A DNA stretch of 64,000 bases from NCBI GenBank assembly GCA_016234805.1, contig JACRNU010000003.1:1-64000 (forward strand), given 5' to 3'. The position numbers and the translations under genes were made by a program. The notes under the pieces are model-generated. The model was not told the origin of the DNA. It saw only the letters and a list, made by a program, of their open reading frames with translations, and ran no database searches. This document shows, in pieces, positions 1 to 9,278 of the stretch. Numbering within the stretch: the stretch's first letter is position 1; each line of letters begins with the position of its first letter. This DNA comes from Elusimicrobiota bacterium (GTDB lineage Bacteria; Elusimicrobiota; Elusimicrobia; UBA1565; UBA9628).

Positions 1-123
1 TACAACAAGAAGAGGCTGCATTCGTCGCTGGGTTACCAGACCCCGGTGGAATTCGAGCGGCAATTAGAGTTCAATATGGAGACCGGTCAAGCCCTACACA
101 AAAATGGCTTCAAACTGTCCTGA
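1..123 (+). CDS. IS3-family transposase (OrfB), C-terminal fragment truncated by window start
   Basis: Frame 1 reads YNKKRLHSSLGYQTPVEFERQLEFNMETGQALHKNGFKLS*, the typical rve/IS3 C-terminal YNxxRxHSSLGYxTPxEFE signature. Confidence 0.85.
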   Translation, partial: YNKKRLHSSLGYQTPVEFERQLEFNMETGQALHKNGFKLS

Positions 124-441
124 GAACGGGGCGCATTCCAAAGGACGCCGGCGCGGTCAGAACTGGCTGGAGGGCCTGCCCAAAGGGACCAGGGCGTTCA
201 GATTCGAGTCGAACACGGTCGAGTTCGAACTCGTGCCCTCCACCACCAGCCGCCTGAACTTCGACATCAACGAGGCCATGCGTCTTCCTCCCGAGAAGCG
301 CCAAGCCTGGATCGAGAAGAATCTCAAAGCCTCCAAGGAGAGGGTGCGGAGGATGGACAAGTGGGAGAAAAGATACCTCAAAGACCTGGAGAAGAGAATG
401 GAAAAGATGGATAAAATATTAAAGAAGACCATCAAGGCCCC

Positions 442-1439
442 ATGAGGACTGCCCTGCTGGCGCTGCTCTGCATGGCATCGTGCCCGGTACTGCATGCCAA
501 TCAATTCAAGCCCACGCCCCGGCAGACTTATGAGATATTCAATCAGCTTTTCTTGGAGGAACTGGCGGTCGACCCCAAAAAGAATCCGGACTTTAGAGAA
601 ATCAACAACATCAAGGAAGAACTCGAGATCGAGATGGGGGTGCGCACCAACGACAAGGACCGGACCTTGCTGCGCGAGCCAACAGCCGAAGACCTCCGGA
701 AGTTGAAAGGCTTCTGGCGAGACCGGAGCAAGGACTACAAGCAGGCCGAGGCGAAGTATAACGAGCACCACGACCAAGCGGCCAAGCACTACGACAAGGC
801 GATCTCGCTCACGGTGAAGTACTACCAGCTCGAGCCGCCGCAAGTCTCAGGCACAGTCATCAACGGCCCTTCCGTAGTCAGAGGCAACCGCCTTGATTGG
901 CGTCCCAGATTCGTGGCCAAACCCCCGAAACACCTCAAAGGCCGCGACATCGACGGCATGACCTCAGCGGACAGCAATTCAATCGAGATATATCCCGGCG
1001 CCGTTCTCTACCCCGGCCTTCTCGCGGCCACGCTCCGGCACGAAGGGAGTTCGCCAAAGCCTGTATCGCTACCAAATGGCACCCAGAGAATTATGGGGAG
1101 CCCTGCAATGACGCCCTGGACATCGTGAACAACCGATGGGGGGACCCCGCATTCCGACAGAAGGTCGACCTTTGGGGCTACAAGGACGAGGTGGATTGCG
1201 TGTCGCATGTGCGGGACAACTTACGGCTGCCCGCGGACCACGACGGACTCAAAGGAGTCGTCTTGGAGGCTTGGGCCATATACCGAAAGCGGCAGTCCAG
1301 CGGCGCCGGAGACGCTCCGGGGAAGACAAGCCCTCCTGCGAATCAAGGCGGCGGAGAATCGGGGCGCAAGATGCCGGGAATAGACTTCTCAAAAGCGGAA
1401 GAGGCTTTGGAGGGCGCTCGGGGCATCTCTCCCAGATAG
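442..1439 (+). pseudogene. Exported hypothetical protein split by an apparent single-base frameshift near 1045
   Basis: 442..1128 has signal peptide MRTALLALLCMASCPVLHA; after ...LAATLRHEG the plausible protein continues in frame 3 (EFAKACIATKWHPENYGEPCNDALDIVNNRWGDPAF...) to 1439; adding one G to the GGG run at 1045 joins both frames. Confidence 0.6.
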
Positions 1440-1441
1440 GA

Positions 1442-2950
1442 ATGGGAGAAGATCAACTTCTGACCCGCCGGGACTTCCTCGGCATGGCCTCGCTCCTCGG
1501 GGGAGGAGCGCTCCTGTCCGGCTGCGGGCTCGTGGCGCAGGCTCCCCCCATCACCGGTTCGATCATAGGCCAGGCCCATCGCCTGGGCCACCGGCTCGTC
1601 CAGGAAGGCTTTCCCCCGCCCAAGAAGACCCTGGACACGACCGTGGCGGTCGTGGGCGGAGGGATCGCTGGGCTCTCAGCCGGGTGGAAGCTCAAGCGCT
1701 CTGGCTTGAAAGACTTCCTCGTGCTCGAGCTCGAGGCCGAGTTCGGAGGCAACTCCCGCTCGGGCGAGAACAAGGTCTCCCGCTACCCGTGGGCCGCGCA
1801 CTATATCCCCTTCCCCAGGCCCGAGTCCACGGCGGTCCACGAGCTCCTGCGGGACCTTGGCGTAGAGAAGGGCGCGGACGAGGCAGGCAAGCCCGTATAT
1901 GACGAGCGGGCCGTGTGCTTCGCCCCGCAGGAGCGGCTCTTCATCCACGGACGCTGGCAGGAGGGCATCTTCCCCAAGCTCGGGGCCACCGGGGAGGATG
2001 TGCGGCAGTGGACCGCCTTCGAACACCGCATGGCGGCTTTCAGGCGCATGACGGACAAGGACGGCAGGAAGGCATTCGCCATCCCCATGGCCTTGAGCTC
2101 CCGCAGGTCCGACCTCCTGGAGCTCGACACCCTGTCCATGTCCGACTGGCTCAAGCGGGAGGGGTTCACCTCTCCCCGCCTGCGCTGGTACGCGGACTAC
2201 GCCTGCAGGGACGACTTCGGCACCACGGTGGAGGACACTTCGGCCTGGGCCGGCATCCACTATTTCGCGGGCCGCGGCGCGGGCGACGACGACCAGGTCC
2301 TGACCTGGCCGGAAGGCAACGGCTTCGTGACCTCGGCGCTCTGCCGCACCCTCAAGGAGAACCTGGCAGGCCCCCTGCTGGTATTCGACGTGGCAGAAGG
2401 CCCGTCCGGCGTGACCGTGGACGCCTGGGACCCCAAAAGTCGCGAAAGCGTGCGCGTCCGGGCCAAGGCCGCGCTGGTCTGCGTTCCCGTGTTCCTCGCC
2501 CGCCGCATCGTGGCTTCCCTGAGGCGCCAAGCCCCGGCCTGGACCGGGACCTTCTCCTACGCTCCCTGGATGGTGGCCAACCTGACCGTGGAAGATCCCC
2601 CGGTCGGGAAGGGCTTCCCGACCGCGTGGGACAACGTCATCTTCAACAGCGCGGGCCTGGGCTACGTGGTGGCTGGGCACCAGAGCCTGGAGCAACAGCG
2701 GAACTCCGAGGTCTGGACCTACTACTATCCCATGCCCCAGACAGACGCGGCCAAGGCTCGGACCACGGCGCTCAGCCGTTCCTGGGGAGACTGGCGCGAC
2801 CTCATCTTGGCCGACCTCTCACGGGCGCACCCCGGGATCTCGCGTCAGGTGCGCGGCATCGACGTCATGGTCCTGGGCCACGCCATGGTCAAGCCCCGGG
2901 TCGGGATGATGTGGGGCCAGGACCGCCTGCCTTTCCGGCCGAGCGTCTGA
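1442..2950 (+). CDS. FAD-dependent amine oxidoreductase-like protein with Tat/lipoprotein signal
   Basis: TRRDFLGMA twin-arginine motif plus LSGC lipobox; Rossmann VAVVGGGIAGLSAGWKL and LELEAEFGGNSRSG. Confidence 0.8.
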   Translation: MGEDQLLTRRDFLGMASLLGGGALLSGCGLVAQAPPITGSIIGQAHRLGHRLVQEGFPPPKKTLDTTVAVVGGGIAGLSAGWKLKRSGLKDFLVLELEAEFGGNSRSGENKVSRYPWAAHYIPFPRPESTAVHELLRDLGVEKGADEAGKPVYDERAVCFAPQERLFIHGRWQEGIFPKLGATGEDVRQWTAFEHRMAAFRRMTDKDGRKAFAIPMALSSRRSDLLELDTLSMSDWLKREGFTSPRLRWYADYACRDDFGTTVEDTSAWAGIHYFAGRGAGDDDQVLTWPEGNGFVTSALCRTLKENLAGPLLVFDVAEGPSGVTVDAWDPKSRESVRVRAKAALVCVPVFLARRIVASLRRQAPAWTGTFSYAPWMVANLTVEDPPVGKGFPTAWDNVIFNSAGLGYVVAGHQSLEQQRNSEVWTYYYPMPQTDAAKARTTALSRSWGDWRDLILADLSRAHPGISRQVRGIDVMVLGHAMVKPRVGMMWGQDRLPFRPSV

Positions 2951-2954
2951 CCCG

Positions 2955-4289
2955 TCAGCGGGACAGCAGACCCAGGAGCAGGGCGTGCCTGTCGGCCGAG
3001 GTGGCGGGGACGTGCGCTGCCATGGCGAGCACGGGCTTGCCCGCAACAGCGGTCTTGCGATCCTCAAGAGGGAGCTTGGCATAGATCCCCCTCAGCTCGT
3101 TGAAGGCCGCGGAGAAGCCGTTGGCCAAGGCCGCGAGCCTGGGGTCCTTGTGCTTGGCCGCGGCCTCGAGGAACCCCTGCCGGGCAGGGTCCGGAGCGCC
3201 GGCAAGGATCTCCGAAGGCGACCAAGCCTCGGCCACGCCGAGCAGGACGTGGGCCGCGTAGACCTGCCTTAGAGTCGGGGAATCGAGGTACTTCTGGAGG
3301 CCCGGCAGCTCCTTGGGCGAGGCCGCGAGCCTTGCGATGACCGCGGTCTCCGAAGGCTGCATCATGAAGTTCTTGAGCTCCTTGCCGAGCATCCCGGTGA
3401 CCTTGGCCACCTCCATCTTGCGGACCACGCAGTCCAAGCCCGCCTCCTTGTCGATGGCTTTCTCCTGGGCCCGCCGGATGACGCCGTACCCGTCGAGGAT
3501 CAAGGCCGCGCCCATGGCCCGAGACACCGTGGACCAATCCTTCATGAGCAGCATGCCCAGGGCCATGGCCTTCTTGGCCTGGGCCTCGGCCTCGGCGAGC
3601 CGGCCTTCCTTAAGGAAGGCCTCGGCCTGTTCGAGATACGGGTCGCAGAGCCGTACCAGGATGACGGCCACGACCCCCATGCTGCCTGCCTCCGCGTAGG
3701 TCCTGGGGACGAGGCTGCCGCCCGTCATGAGGTTGTCCCCGAAACGCAGCCCCTCCTCCAGCTTGGGCATGGCCGCGGCCGCGACACCCTCGGGGAGCTT
3801 GTAGCCTTTGACGGCCAAGCCGTCGATCATGGCGGGCCCGCCTGCCTCGAGCGCGGCCTTCACGGCCGCAAGCAGCGCGGGGGCCGCGTCTCCCTCCGCA
3901 AGCTCCGCGGGCAGGAAAGGGTCCACGTTGGATGGGTAGGCGTGGAGCGCGGGAGAGTGCCCCTTGATCTCCTCCTCCACCTGAGCCTGCTGGTCGTCGC
4001 TCACCTCGCAGTCCTGCTTGGGCGCGTCCGACCCGCCGATGTGCGACGCCTTGCGCAGGATCCCGACCAGGACCAGGGTCATCACCGCTACAAAGAGGAA
4101 GACCAGCGGGGCCTTGGACGAACGGGGCCGGCCCTCGGCCGCGGGCGCGACCATGGACGCGGCGATCCGGAACGCGTCGTCCACCTCCTCGAACGAGACC
4201 CCGTCCTTGAGGAGCTGGCGGCGGATCTCATCGTCGGGGAACTGCCCCTTGAGCTTGCGGATATAATCGATGATCTCAGGCCGCGCCAT
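2955..4289 (-). CDS. Hypothetical membrane-anchored protein
   Basis: MARPEIIDYIRKLKGQFPDDEIRRQLLKDGVS then single TM segment; start chosen at 4289 rather than 4343. Confidence 0.55.
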   Translation of the reverse strand: MARPEIIDYIRKLKGQFPDDEIRRQLLKDGVSFEEVDDAFRIAASMVAPAAEGRPRSSKAPLVFLFVAVMTLVLVGILRKASHIGGSDAPKQDCEVSDDQQAQVEEEIKGHSPALHAYPSNVDPFLPAELAEGDAAPALLAAVKAALEAGGPAMIDGLAVKGYKLPEGVAAAAMPKLEEGLRFGDNLMTGGSLVPRTYAEAGSMGVVAVILVRLCDPYLEQAEAFLKEGRLAEAEAQAKKAMALGMLLMKDWSTVSRAMGAALILDGYGVIRRAQEKAIDKEAGLDCVVRKMEVAKVTGMLGKELKNFMMQPSETAVIARLAASPKELPGLQKYLDSPTLRQVYAAHVLLGVAEAWSPSEILAGAPDPARQGFLEAAAKHKDPRLAALANGFSAAFNELRGIYAKLPLEDRKTAVAGKPVLAMAAHVPATSADRHALLLGLLSR

Positions 4290-4291
4290 GG

Positions 4292-4552
4292 TCAGCCGAA
4301 ATGGTAGTGCTTGCGGGCCGGCTTCTTCACGGTCCAGACGCACTCCAGGCCGCTAGGGAAGACCACCCAGTCGCCGGCTTTGAAGGAGACCGTCCCCTGG
4401 GCGGTCTTCACCGTGACCTCGCCCTCCAGGATGAGGCAGGTCTCCGTCATGTCGTACCTCCAGGGGAAGCACGACGCCTCCTTGGTCCAGATCGGCCAGG
4501 AAGACGCTTTCTTTCTCTCTTCTTCGGTGGGCTTGCGTACCTCGATCGTCAT
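4292..4552 (-). CDS. Cupin-domain protein (DUF861/cupin_3-like)
   Basis: WPIWTKEASCFPWRYDMTETCLILEGEVTVKTAQGTVSFKAGDWVVFPSGLECVWTVKKPARKHYHF. Confidence 0.8.
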   Translation of the reverse strand: MTIEVRKPTEEERKKASSWPIWTKEASCFPWRYDMTETCLILEGEVTVKTAQGTVSFKAGDWVVFPSGLECVWTVKKPARKHYHFG

Positions 4553-4598
4553 TGGACATATCATACAACAATGACGCGCCCGCCAATGCTCCCGGAGA

Positions 4599-5063
4599 TC
4601 AAGCCCGCGGCGGGGTCGGCAGGCGGCGAGCCAAGGGCGCGAGCACGCACTTGGAGAGGAGCAGGGCGTAGAAAAGCGCGGTCAGGGCCAAAGCCAGGCG
4701 CCTTGGGACCTGGACAACGTCTTCGACGCTGGAAAGCAGCAGGATCACCCCTAGCACGGTCACGAGGAAACCCGCTGACATGGCCGAATCCGAGGCAGCC
4801 AGGAGGATGGCCCTCGCACGGAGGGCTTCCCCTTCCGTGAGCGGGACGCCGCAAGACGCCGCCCACAGAGCCTTGCCCACGTCTTTAAGGGGATGCGAGA
4901 CCCACAGCATGAGGAAAGAGAAGCCCACGACGAGCAGGACAGCCTCGAGATTGAGGAACGGCCTGAAACCCATCATCCCTTCCTGCATCAGGACCGTGGT
5001 GAAGAGGAGGAACGCCATCGCGGCACATGCCAGCAGACCCCGGACAATGTCTCTCATATTCAT
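4599..5063 (-). CDS. Membrane protein, weakly MotA/stator-like
   Basis: Several TM helices, SAGFLVTVLGVILLLSS; overlaps preceding gene by ATGA. Confidence 0.35.
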   Translation of the reverse strand: MNMRDIVRGLLACAAMAFLLFTTVLMQEGMMGFRPFLNLEAVLLVVGFSFLMLWVSHPLKDVGKALWAASCGVPLTEGEALRARAILLAASDSAMSAGFLVTVLGVILLLSSVEDVVQVPRRLALALTALFYALLLSKCVLAPLARRLPTPPRA

Positions 5064-5782
5064 CTCCTTTCCACCCAGCTCAACCAGGACTTCCTCGATC
5101 CGGCCTTCCAGAACTCCACCGGCCTGAAAGCGACATTGTCCGGAGTCAGCTCCGGCGAATACGCGTCGACCATGGCGTCTCGGACGGTCTTCAATGCCCT
5201 GGAAGGGGCATCCTTGTCATGGATGATCACCACTTCGAATCTCTTGAAAACGGGTTTGGAGGAGTATCGTTCCTCGGAAATCCCCTTGGTCTGCCGACTG
5301 TCCCGACGCAGCCAGCTCTCTGCATAGCCCGGGCAGGCACAAATCTCTTGGATGGGAACAGCTCCAGTGCCAGCCAATTTGTCCCTATCGCACCCAGGAA
5401 CATCAAATCCGAACCCCTTGAACGAATCGTCGTCTCCGCTTGCCTCGACTATGGTTCCGCTCCCTCCCTTGAACGAGATGGGGCTGTGGACCACGGTTGA
5501 ACTGCTCGCGGAAATCCCCTGAGAAGGAATAGCCGCGGGCTTGGACTTGAATCTGCCGGCATGACCGGCGCCGAATCTGGCAGCGCGCTCGACCTCCTGC
5601 TTGACCTCGACACGCAGCTTGATGAAGACCGATGCCTTGCCCGGCCCGAGGATGGGGTCCACGATCTTGGCCTGGATGCGGTCCGCGGTCTCAGTCTCGA
5701 TTTGATGGAGGGTTGAGAAATCGTCATAGCCGGCCCAGGCCTGGGAGCAGAGGAGACCGGCCAGAAGAATCGAGTGGATCAT
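5060..5782 (-). CDS. Exported protein with FliF-C-terminal-like segment
   Basis: Signal peptide; DRIQAKIVDPILGPGKASVFIKLRVEV resembles the FliF (MS-ring) xxLLxPIVGxGxVxAxVxVEx segment. Confidence 0.4.
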   Translation of the reverse strand: MIHSILLAGLLCSQAWAGYDDFSTLHQIETETADRIQAKIVDPILGPGKASVFIKLRVEVKQEVERAARFGAGHAGRFKSKPAAIPSQGISASSSTVVHSPISFKGGSGTIVEASGDDDSFKGFGFDVPGCDRDKLAGTGAVPIQEICACPGYAESWLRRDSRQTKGISEERYSSKPVFKRFEVVIIHDKDAPSRALKTVRDAMVDAYSPELTPDNVAFRPVEFWKAGSRKSWLSWVERR

Positions 5783-5798
5783 GGATTTCCCCTTTCGG

Positions 5799-6650
5799 TC
5801 AGAGGCTGCAGTTGTTGGCCACGAGCTCGAGGAACTTCTGGTACTTCTTCAAGGCCCCGACGTAGTCCTCCTGGTGCCAGTAGCGCAGGCGGCTGTAGAA
5901 GATCTCCTTGAGCCTGGGGTCCTTGATCTCCGAGCCTGGGTTGCGCTTGAGCGAGGACAGGGCAAAATCCCTCTCCTTGAGCTTGATGGCCCAGAACCGG
6001 GCTTTGACATCCACGAGGTCCCGCTCGAAGCCGTTGAGCTCCTCGAGCGCGCTCTGGCAGTCCGAGATCTCGACCCGCCGGCCGTTCTCGGGGTTCCAGG
6101 ACACGTTGACGACTTGGCCGTCGAGGGAAGGCATGGGCGGGACCGGCGTGTCGAAAGGAGACTGGTCGTCTGAGAAATTGGACCAGTCCTTGTCGACCCG
6201 GCCCGAGGTGGCGGCGATGACCCTGCCGGTCCGGGTATCGATCATCCGGGCATTGACCTCGATGCTCCCGTTCTTGAGCTCGAGCACGGTGCCGGCCACG
6301 ACCGCGTCGATGCCCATCTCGCGGCCGAGCACGACCGCCACGCCCGGGGTCACGATCTTCGAAGATCCGGTGCGCTCCTCCGCGGCCCTATCAAGGATGT
6401 CGCGCTCCACGATGTCCATGGAGCCGCCGGCGAGAAGCTTCTGCGCGATCCGGGCGGAGATCACCGCGCCCGACATGGAGTCCTTCCCCGTCACCCCCGA
6501 GAACGAGACGACCGCGGCGCGCTTCTTGGCGAACTTCAAGGCCGCCCTGGTGATATCCCCGGCCATCCGGTGGCTGTCGTCCGTGGCGCCCGCCCACGCA
6601 TTTGCGGCGAGGGTCAGACAAAGGACCGCGCTCCAGGCCGTGGCATTCAT
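5799..6650 (-). CDS. FlgO-family / CsgG-like exported protein
   Basis: AAVVSFSGVTGKDSMSGAVISARIAQKLLAGGSMDIVERDILDRAAEE...GREMGIDAVVAGTVLELKNGSIEVNARMIDTRTGRVI. Confidence 0.7.
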   Translation of the reverse strand: MNATAWSAVLCLTLAANAWAGATDDSHRMAGDITRAALKFAKKRAAVVSFSGVTGKDSMSGAVISARIAQKLLAGGSMDIVERDILDRAAEERTGSSKIVTPGVAVVLGREMGIDAVVAGTVLELKNGSIEVNARMIDTRTGRVIAATSGRVDKDWSNFSDDQSPFDTPVPPMPSLDGQVVNVSWNPENGRRVEISDCQSALEELNGFERDLVDVKARFWAIKLKERDFALSSLKRNPGSEIKDPRLKEIFYSRLRYWHQEDYVGALKKYQKFLELVANNCSL

Positions 6651-6677
6651 CTTATCGAAGCCTCCGCCTCGGAGTTT

Positions 6678-6765
6678 CGGCAGCCTGGCCGGCTTGGGAG
6701 TCCGCCCCTTCAGCCCCTCGGCTTTGCGACCCCGGGTTTCCCCGGGTGTGCCATTTTCGCTTCTC
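6678..6765 (-). ncRNA. GEMM riboswitch (cyclic di-GMP-I type aptamer; c-di-GMP versus cGAMP specificity not resolved)
   Basis: Minus strand reads AATGGCACACCCGGGgaaaCCCGGGGTCGCAAAGCCGAGGGGCTGAAGGGGCGGACTCCCAAGCCGGCCAGGCTGCCG: perfect 6-bp stem with GAAA tetraloop, CGCAAAGCC core, GGGCTGAAG receptor-like segment, AGCCGG..GGCTGCCG 3' end. Confidence 0.8.
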
Positions 6766-6839
6766 TGGGTACTAGGTAGCTTAACAGAACTCCGCTGTTC
6801 GGTAAATGCACAAAACAGTGATTCTGCGTAACAGCGAAG

Positions 6840-7547
6840 TTACGGCTGGTTCAGGGGCTTCGGAGGCTGGGGGATAAGGTAGACGTAGCCGAAATTCTTC
6901 ACGTTCACGATGCGGCCGGCCAGTTCTTCGGGCAGAGCCTTGCGCAAGCGGTTGAGCATGACATCGAGCGCGCGGGAGAGGCCCGGGGCCTCGGAGCCCT
7001 CGACGAGGCGGAACAGGTCGGCGCGGCTGACCGGGGTGGGGCTGCGCTCCACGAGCACGTGCAGGAGCACGAACATCTTGGGAGACAGGACCGTCACGCG
7101 GCCGCCCTTCCAGAGGACCTCGCGGTCGTAGGAGCGGAGGGAAAGGTCGTCGCGGGTCAGCAGTCCCTCCTCTTTATCGAGCCTGCGGAACACGGCCTCG
7201 AGCGTGGCGAGGAGCTCGTGCGGCTGGCCCGTCTTGCCCACGAAGTAATCGGCTCCGCTCTGCAGTCCCAGCACGCGCTCGCTCTTGTGCGCGGTCAGGA
7301 GGATGACCGGGACGCGGCACAGGTCGGGCATGGCGCGAAGCTTCTGGCACACCTCGAGCCCGCTCTGGTCCGGGAGCACGAGGTCGAGCACGAAGCAGTC
7401 CGGATGGACCTGCACGGCCATCTCCAGGGCCTTGGCCCCGGTCATGGCGTACTCGACGTTCTTGATCCCCGCCATCTCGAACCAGACCTTGAGGAGCTCG
7501 ATCCAGGAGGGCTCATCGTCCACCACGAGAAGGCGGCGCTCCGTCAT
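6840..7547 (-). CDS. OmpR-like response regulator (receiver + winged-helix)
   Basis: RRLLVVDDEPSWIELL, DCFVLDLVLPDQSGLEV, VPVILLTAHKSE; C-terminal winged helix. Confidence 0.85.
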   Translation of the reverse strand: MTERRLLVVDDEPSWIELLKVWFEMAGIKNVEYAMTGAKALEMAVQVHPDCFVLDLVLPDQSGLEVCQKLRAMPDLCRVPVILLTAHKSERVLGLQSGADYFVGKTGQPHELLATLEAVFRRLDKEEGLLTRDDLSLRSYDREVLWKGGRVTVLSPKMFVLLHVLVERSPTPVSRADLFRLVEGSEAPGLSRALDVMLNRLRKALPEELAGRIVNVKNFGYVYLIPQPPKPLNQP

Positions 7548-7551
7548 TCCA

Positions 7552-7878
7552 TCACCTGCCCATGAGGAGCATGAGGTCGGTCGCTCCGGCGCCGCCTCCG
7601 CCCATGATCTGCTGGATGAACCGCCAGGTCGCCCACACCATGTAGGCGCCGTATCCCAGGATCAGCACGGATGCCACCCACTTGCCGTTGGCCGAGAGCC
7701 TGGGGCTGCGCAGGGCAAAGGGCAGGGCGAAAGGCCCCAGCAGGAAGAGGGTCATGACCGCGAGGCCCCACTCGGAATAATACCATGGGACGCTGGTTCC
7801 CTGGCCTGTCCCGCAATGCCGGCAGAAGCGGTCGGCGTCCTCGATGGCGGCCTTGCAGCTCCAGCAAGTGGTGTTCAG
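7552..7878 (-). CDS. Zinc-ribbon membrane protein; non-ATG start suspected
   Basis: ORF track starts at 7755, but the frame stays open upstream as LNTTCWSCKAAIEDADRFCRHCGTGQGTSVPWYYSEWGLAVMTLFLLG (CxxC...CxxC) overlapping the upstream stop codon. Confidence 0.5.
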   Translation of the reverse strand: MNTTCWSCKAAIEDADRFCRHCGTGQGTSVPWYYSEWGLAVMTLFLLGPFALPFALRSPRLSANGKWVASVLILGYGAYMVWATWRFIQQIMGGGGAGATDLMLLMGR

Positions 7879-8228
7879 GCGCGGTAAGCCTCGACGTGAA
7901 GCTCATCCTCCTCCATCAGGAGATGGATGGACATGGAGCGGGAGCAGACCGGGCAGTCCTCGGACAGGGTCTGCGGCTCCTCGTCCACGGAAACATGGAG
8001 CTCGAAGACCTCGCCGCAGTACGGGCACTCGACAGAGGCTGTGTGCTCGACGCGGGTCTTCTCGGGCTTGGTGACCTCGGTGATGACGGATTCCATCTTG
8101 GCGTTGAGCTGCTGGTCCTCGGCCTCCATCTGCTTGGCCGCGCGGACCGCAGCAGCCTGGCGCGCCGCGGGCTTTCCTATTTTAGCCGTCTTTTTCGGCG
8201 ATTTCTTCGCTGGCTTGCCTTTAGCCAC
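7875..8228 (-). CDS. Small CPxCG zinc-binding protein with Lys/Ala-rich N-terminus
   Basis: VECPYCGEVFELHVSVDEEPQTLSEDCPVCSRSMSI. Confidence 0.65.
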   Translation of the reverse strand: MAKGKPAKKSPKKTAKIGKPAARQAAAVRAAKQMEAEDQQLNAKMESVITEVTKPEKTRVEHTASVECPYCGEVFELHVSVDEEPQTLSEDCPVCSRSMSIHLLMEEDELHVEAYRA

Positions 8229-8294
8229 GGGACAAGGCCTCCGTTCTTCGTATTCGAGCTTCGTCCGTCATTCTACAACAGAACATGGGTCGAT

Positions 8295-9215
8295 TCAATC
8301 CGCGAAGCGCCATAATCCGGCGCGGATGGCCGCGGCACGGACCGCGTCCACTTCCCGGCGCTCTACGCGGCGGTCGAGGCCCGCGTCCCCCACGACATTC
8401 CCGGCCGGCCTGTACTGTCCCATGACGTTCACGAACATGTCCTTCGACAGCCCGGCCAGCCACCCCATGACGCGGCTGCCGTCCTCGGTCATGCCGGGCA
8501 TCACCAGGTGCCGGACCAAGACCCCGCGGACAGCCGTGCCGTCCTCCCCCACCTTGAGGTCTCCGACCTGGCGGTGCATCTCGCAGACCGCACGCCGTGC
8601 TGTCCGGGGATAGTCGGCCGCCTCAAGATGGCGTGCGCTGGCGCGCTCGTCCCAGAACTTGAAGTCCGGCAGGTACACGTCCACGAGCCCATCGAGGACC
8701 GCGAGGGTCTCGAGGCTGTCGTAGCCGCCCGTATTGTAAACCAAAGGGATCGTCAGGCCCCCCTCCACGGCCAGGTCCAGGGCTTCCACGATCTGCGCCG
8801 CGACGTGCGAGGGGCTCACGAGGTTGATGTTGCGGCAGCCCATCTTCTGAAGCCGCGTCATGACCCCGGCCAGCTCGGCCGCGGTCACGGCGTCCCCGCG
8901 GTCCGACCGGCTGATGTCCGAGTTCTGGCAGAAGGAGCAGCGCAGGTTGCACCCGGTGAAGAAGATCGTGCCCGAGCCCTTCGTCCCCCTCAGGACCGCT
9001 TCCTCCCCGCGGTGGGGGCCCGAGCTCGAGATCATGGCCTTGCGGCCGATCCCGCAGACTCCGGGCCGGCCCGCCCCCCGGTCCGAGTTCCCGCACCGTC
9101 GCGGGCACATCCGGCACGGCGGGCCCAGGAGCGCCCTCGCCTCGGATACCTTTCGCCTGAGGGCGCCGGTCTCGGCAGCGGAGATGTAGGCCGGAGCGAA
9201 GTCCATCACAGCCAT
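8295..9215 (-). CDS. Radical SAM protein, PflA-like
   Basis: FFTGCNLRCSFCQNSDIS (CX3CX2C) preceded by CRMCPRRCGN...CGIG. Confidence 0.85.
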   Translation of the reverse strand: MAVMDFAPAYISAAETGALRRKVSEARALLGPPCRMCPRRCGNSDRGAGRPGVCGIGRKAMISSSGPHRGEEAVLRGTKGSGTIFFTGCNLRCSFCQNSDISRSDRGDAVTAAELAGVMTRLQKMGCRNINLVSPSHVAAQIVEALDLAVEGGLTIPLVYNTGGYDSLETLAVLDGLVDVYLPDFKFWDERASARHLEAADYPRTARRAVCEMHRQVGDLKVGEDGTAVRGVLVRHLVMPGMTEDGSRVMGWLAGLSKDMFVNVMGQYRPAGNVVGDAGLDRRVERREVDAVRAAAIRAGLWRFAD

Positions 9216-9278
9216 GGCATCGCAAGGATAGCCTCCGGTCCGCGTCAAGTCAAGGGGTGATAATATACAATCCCCGCC

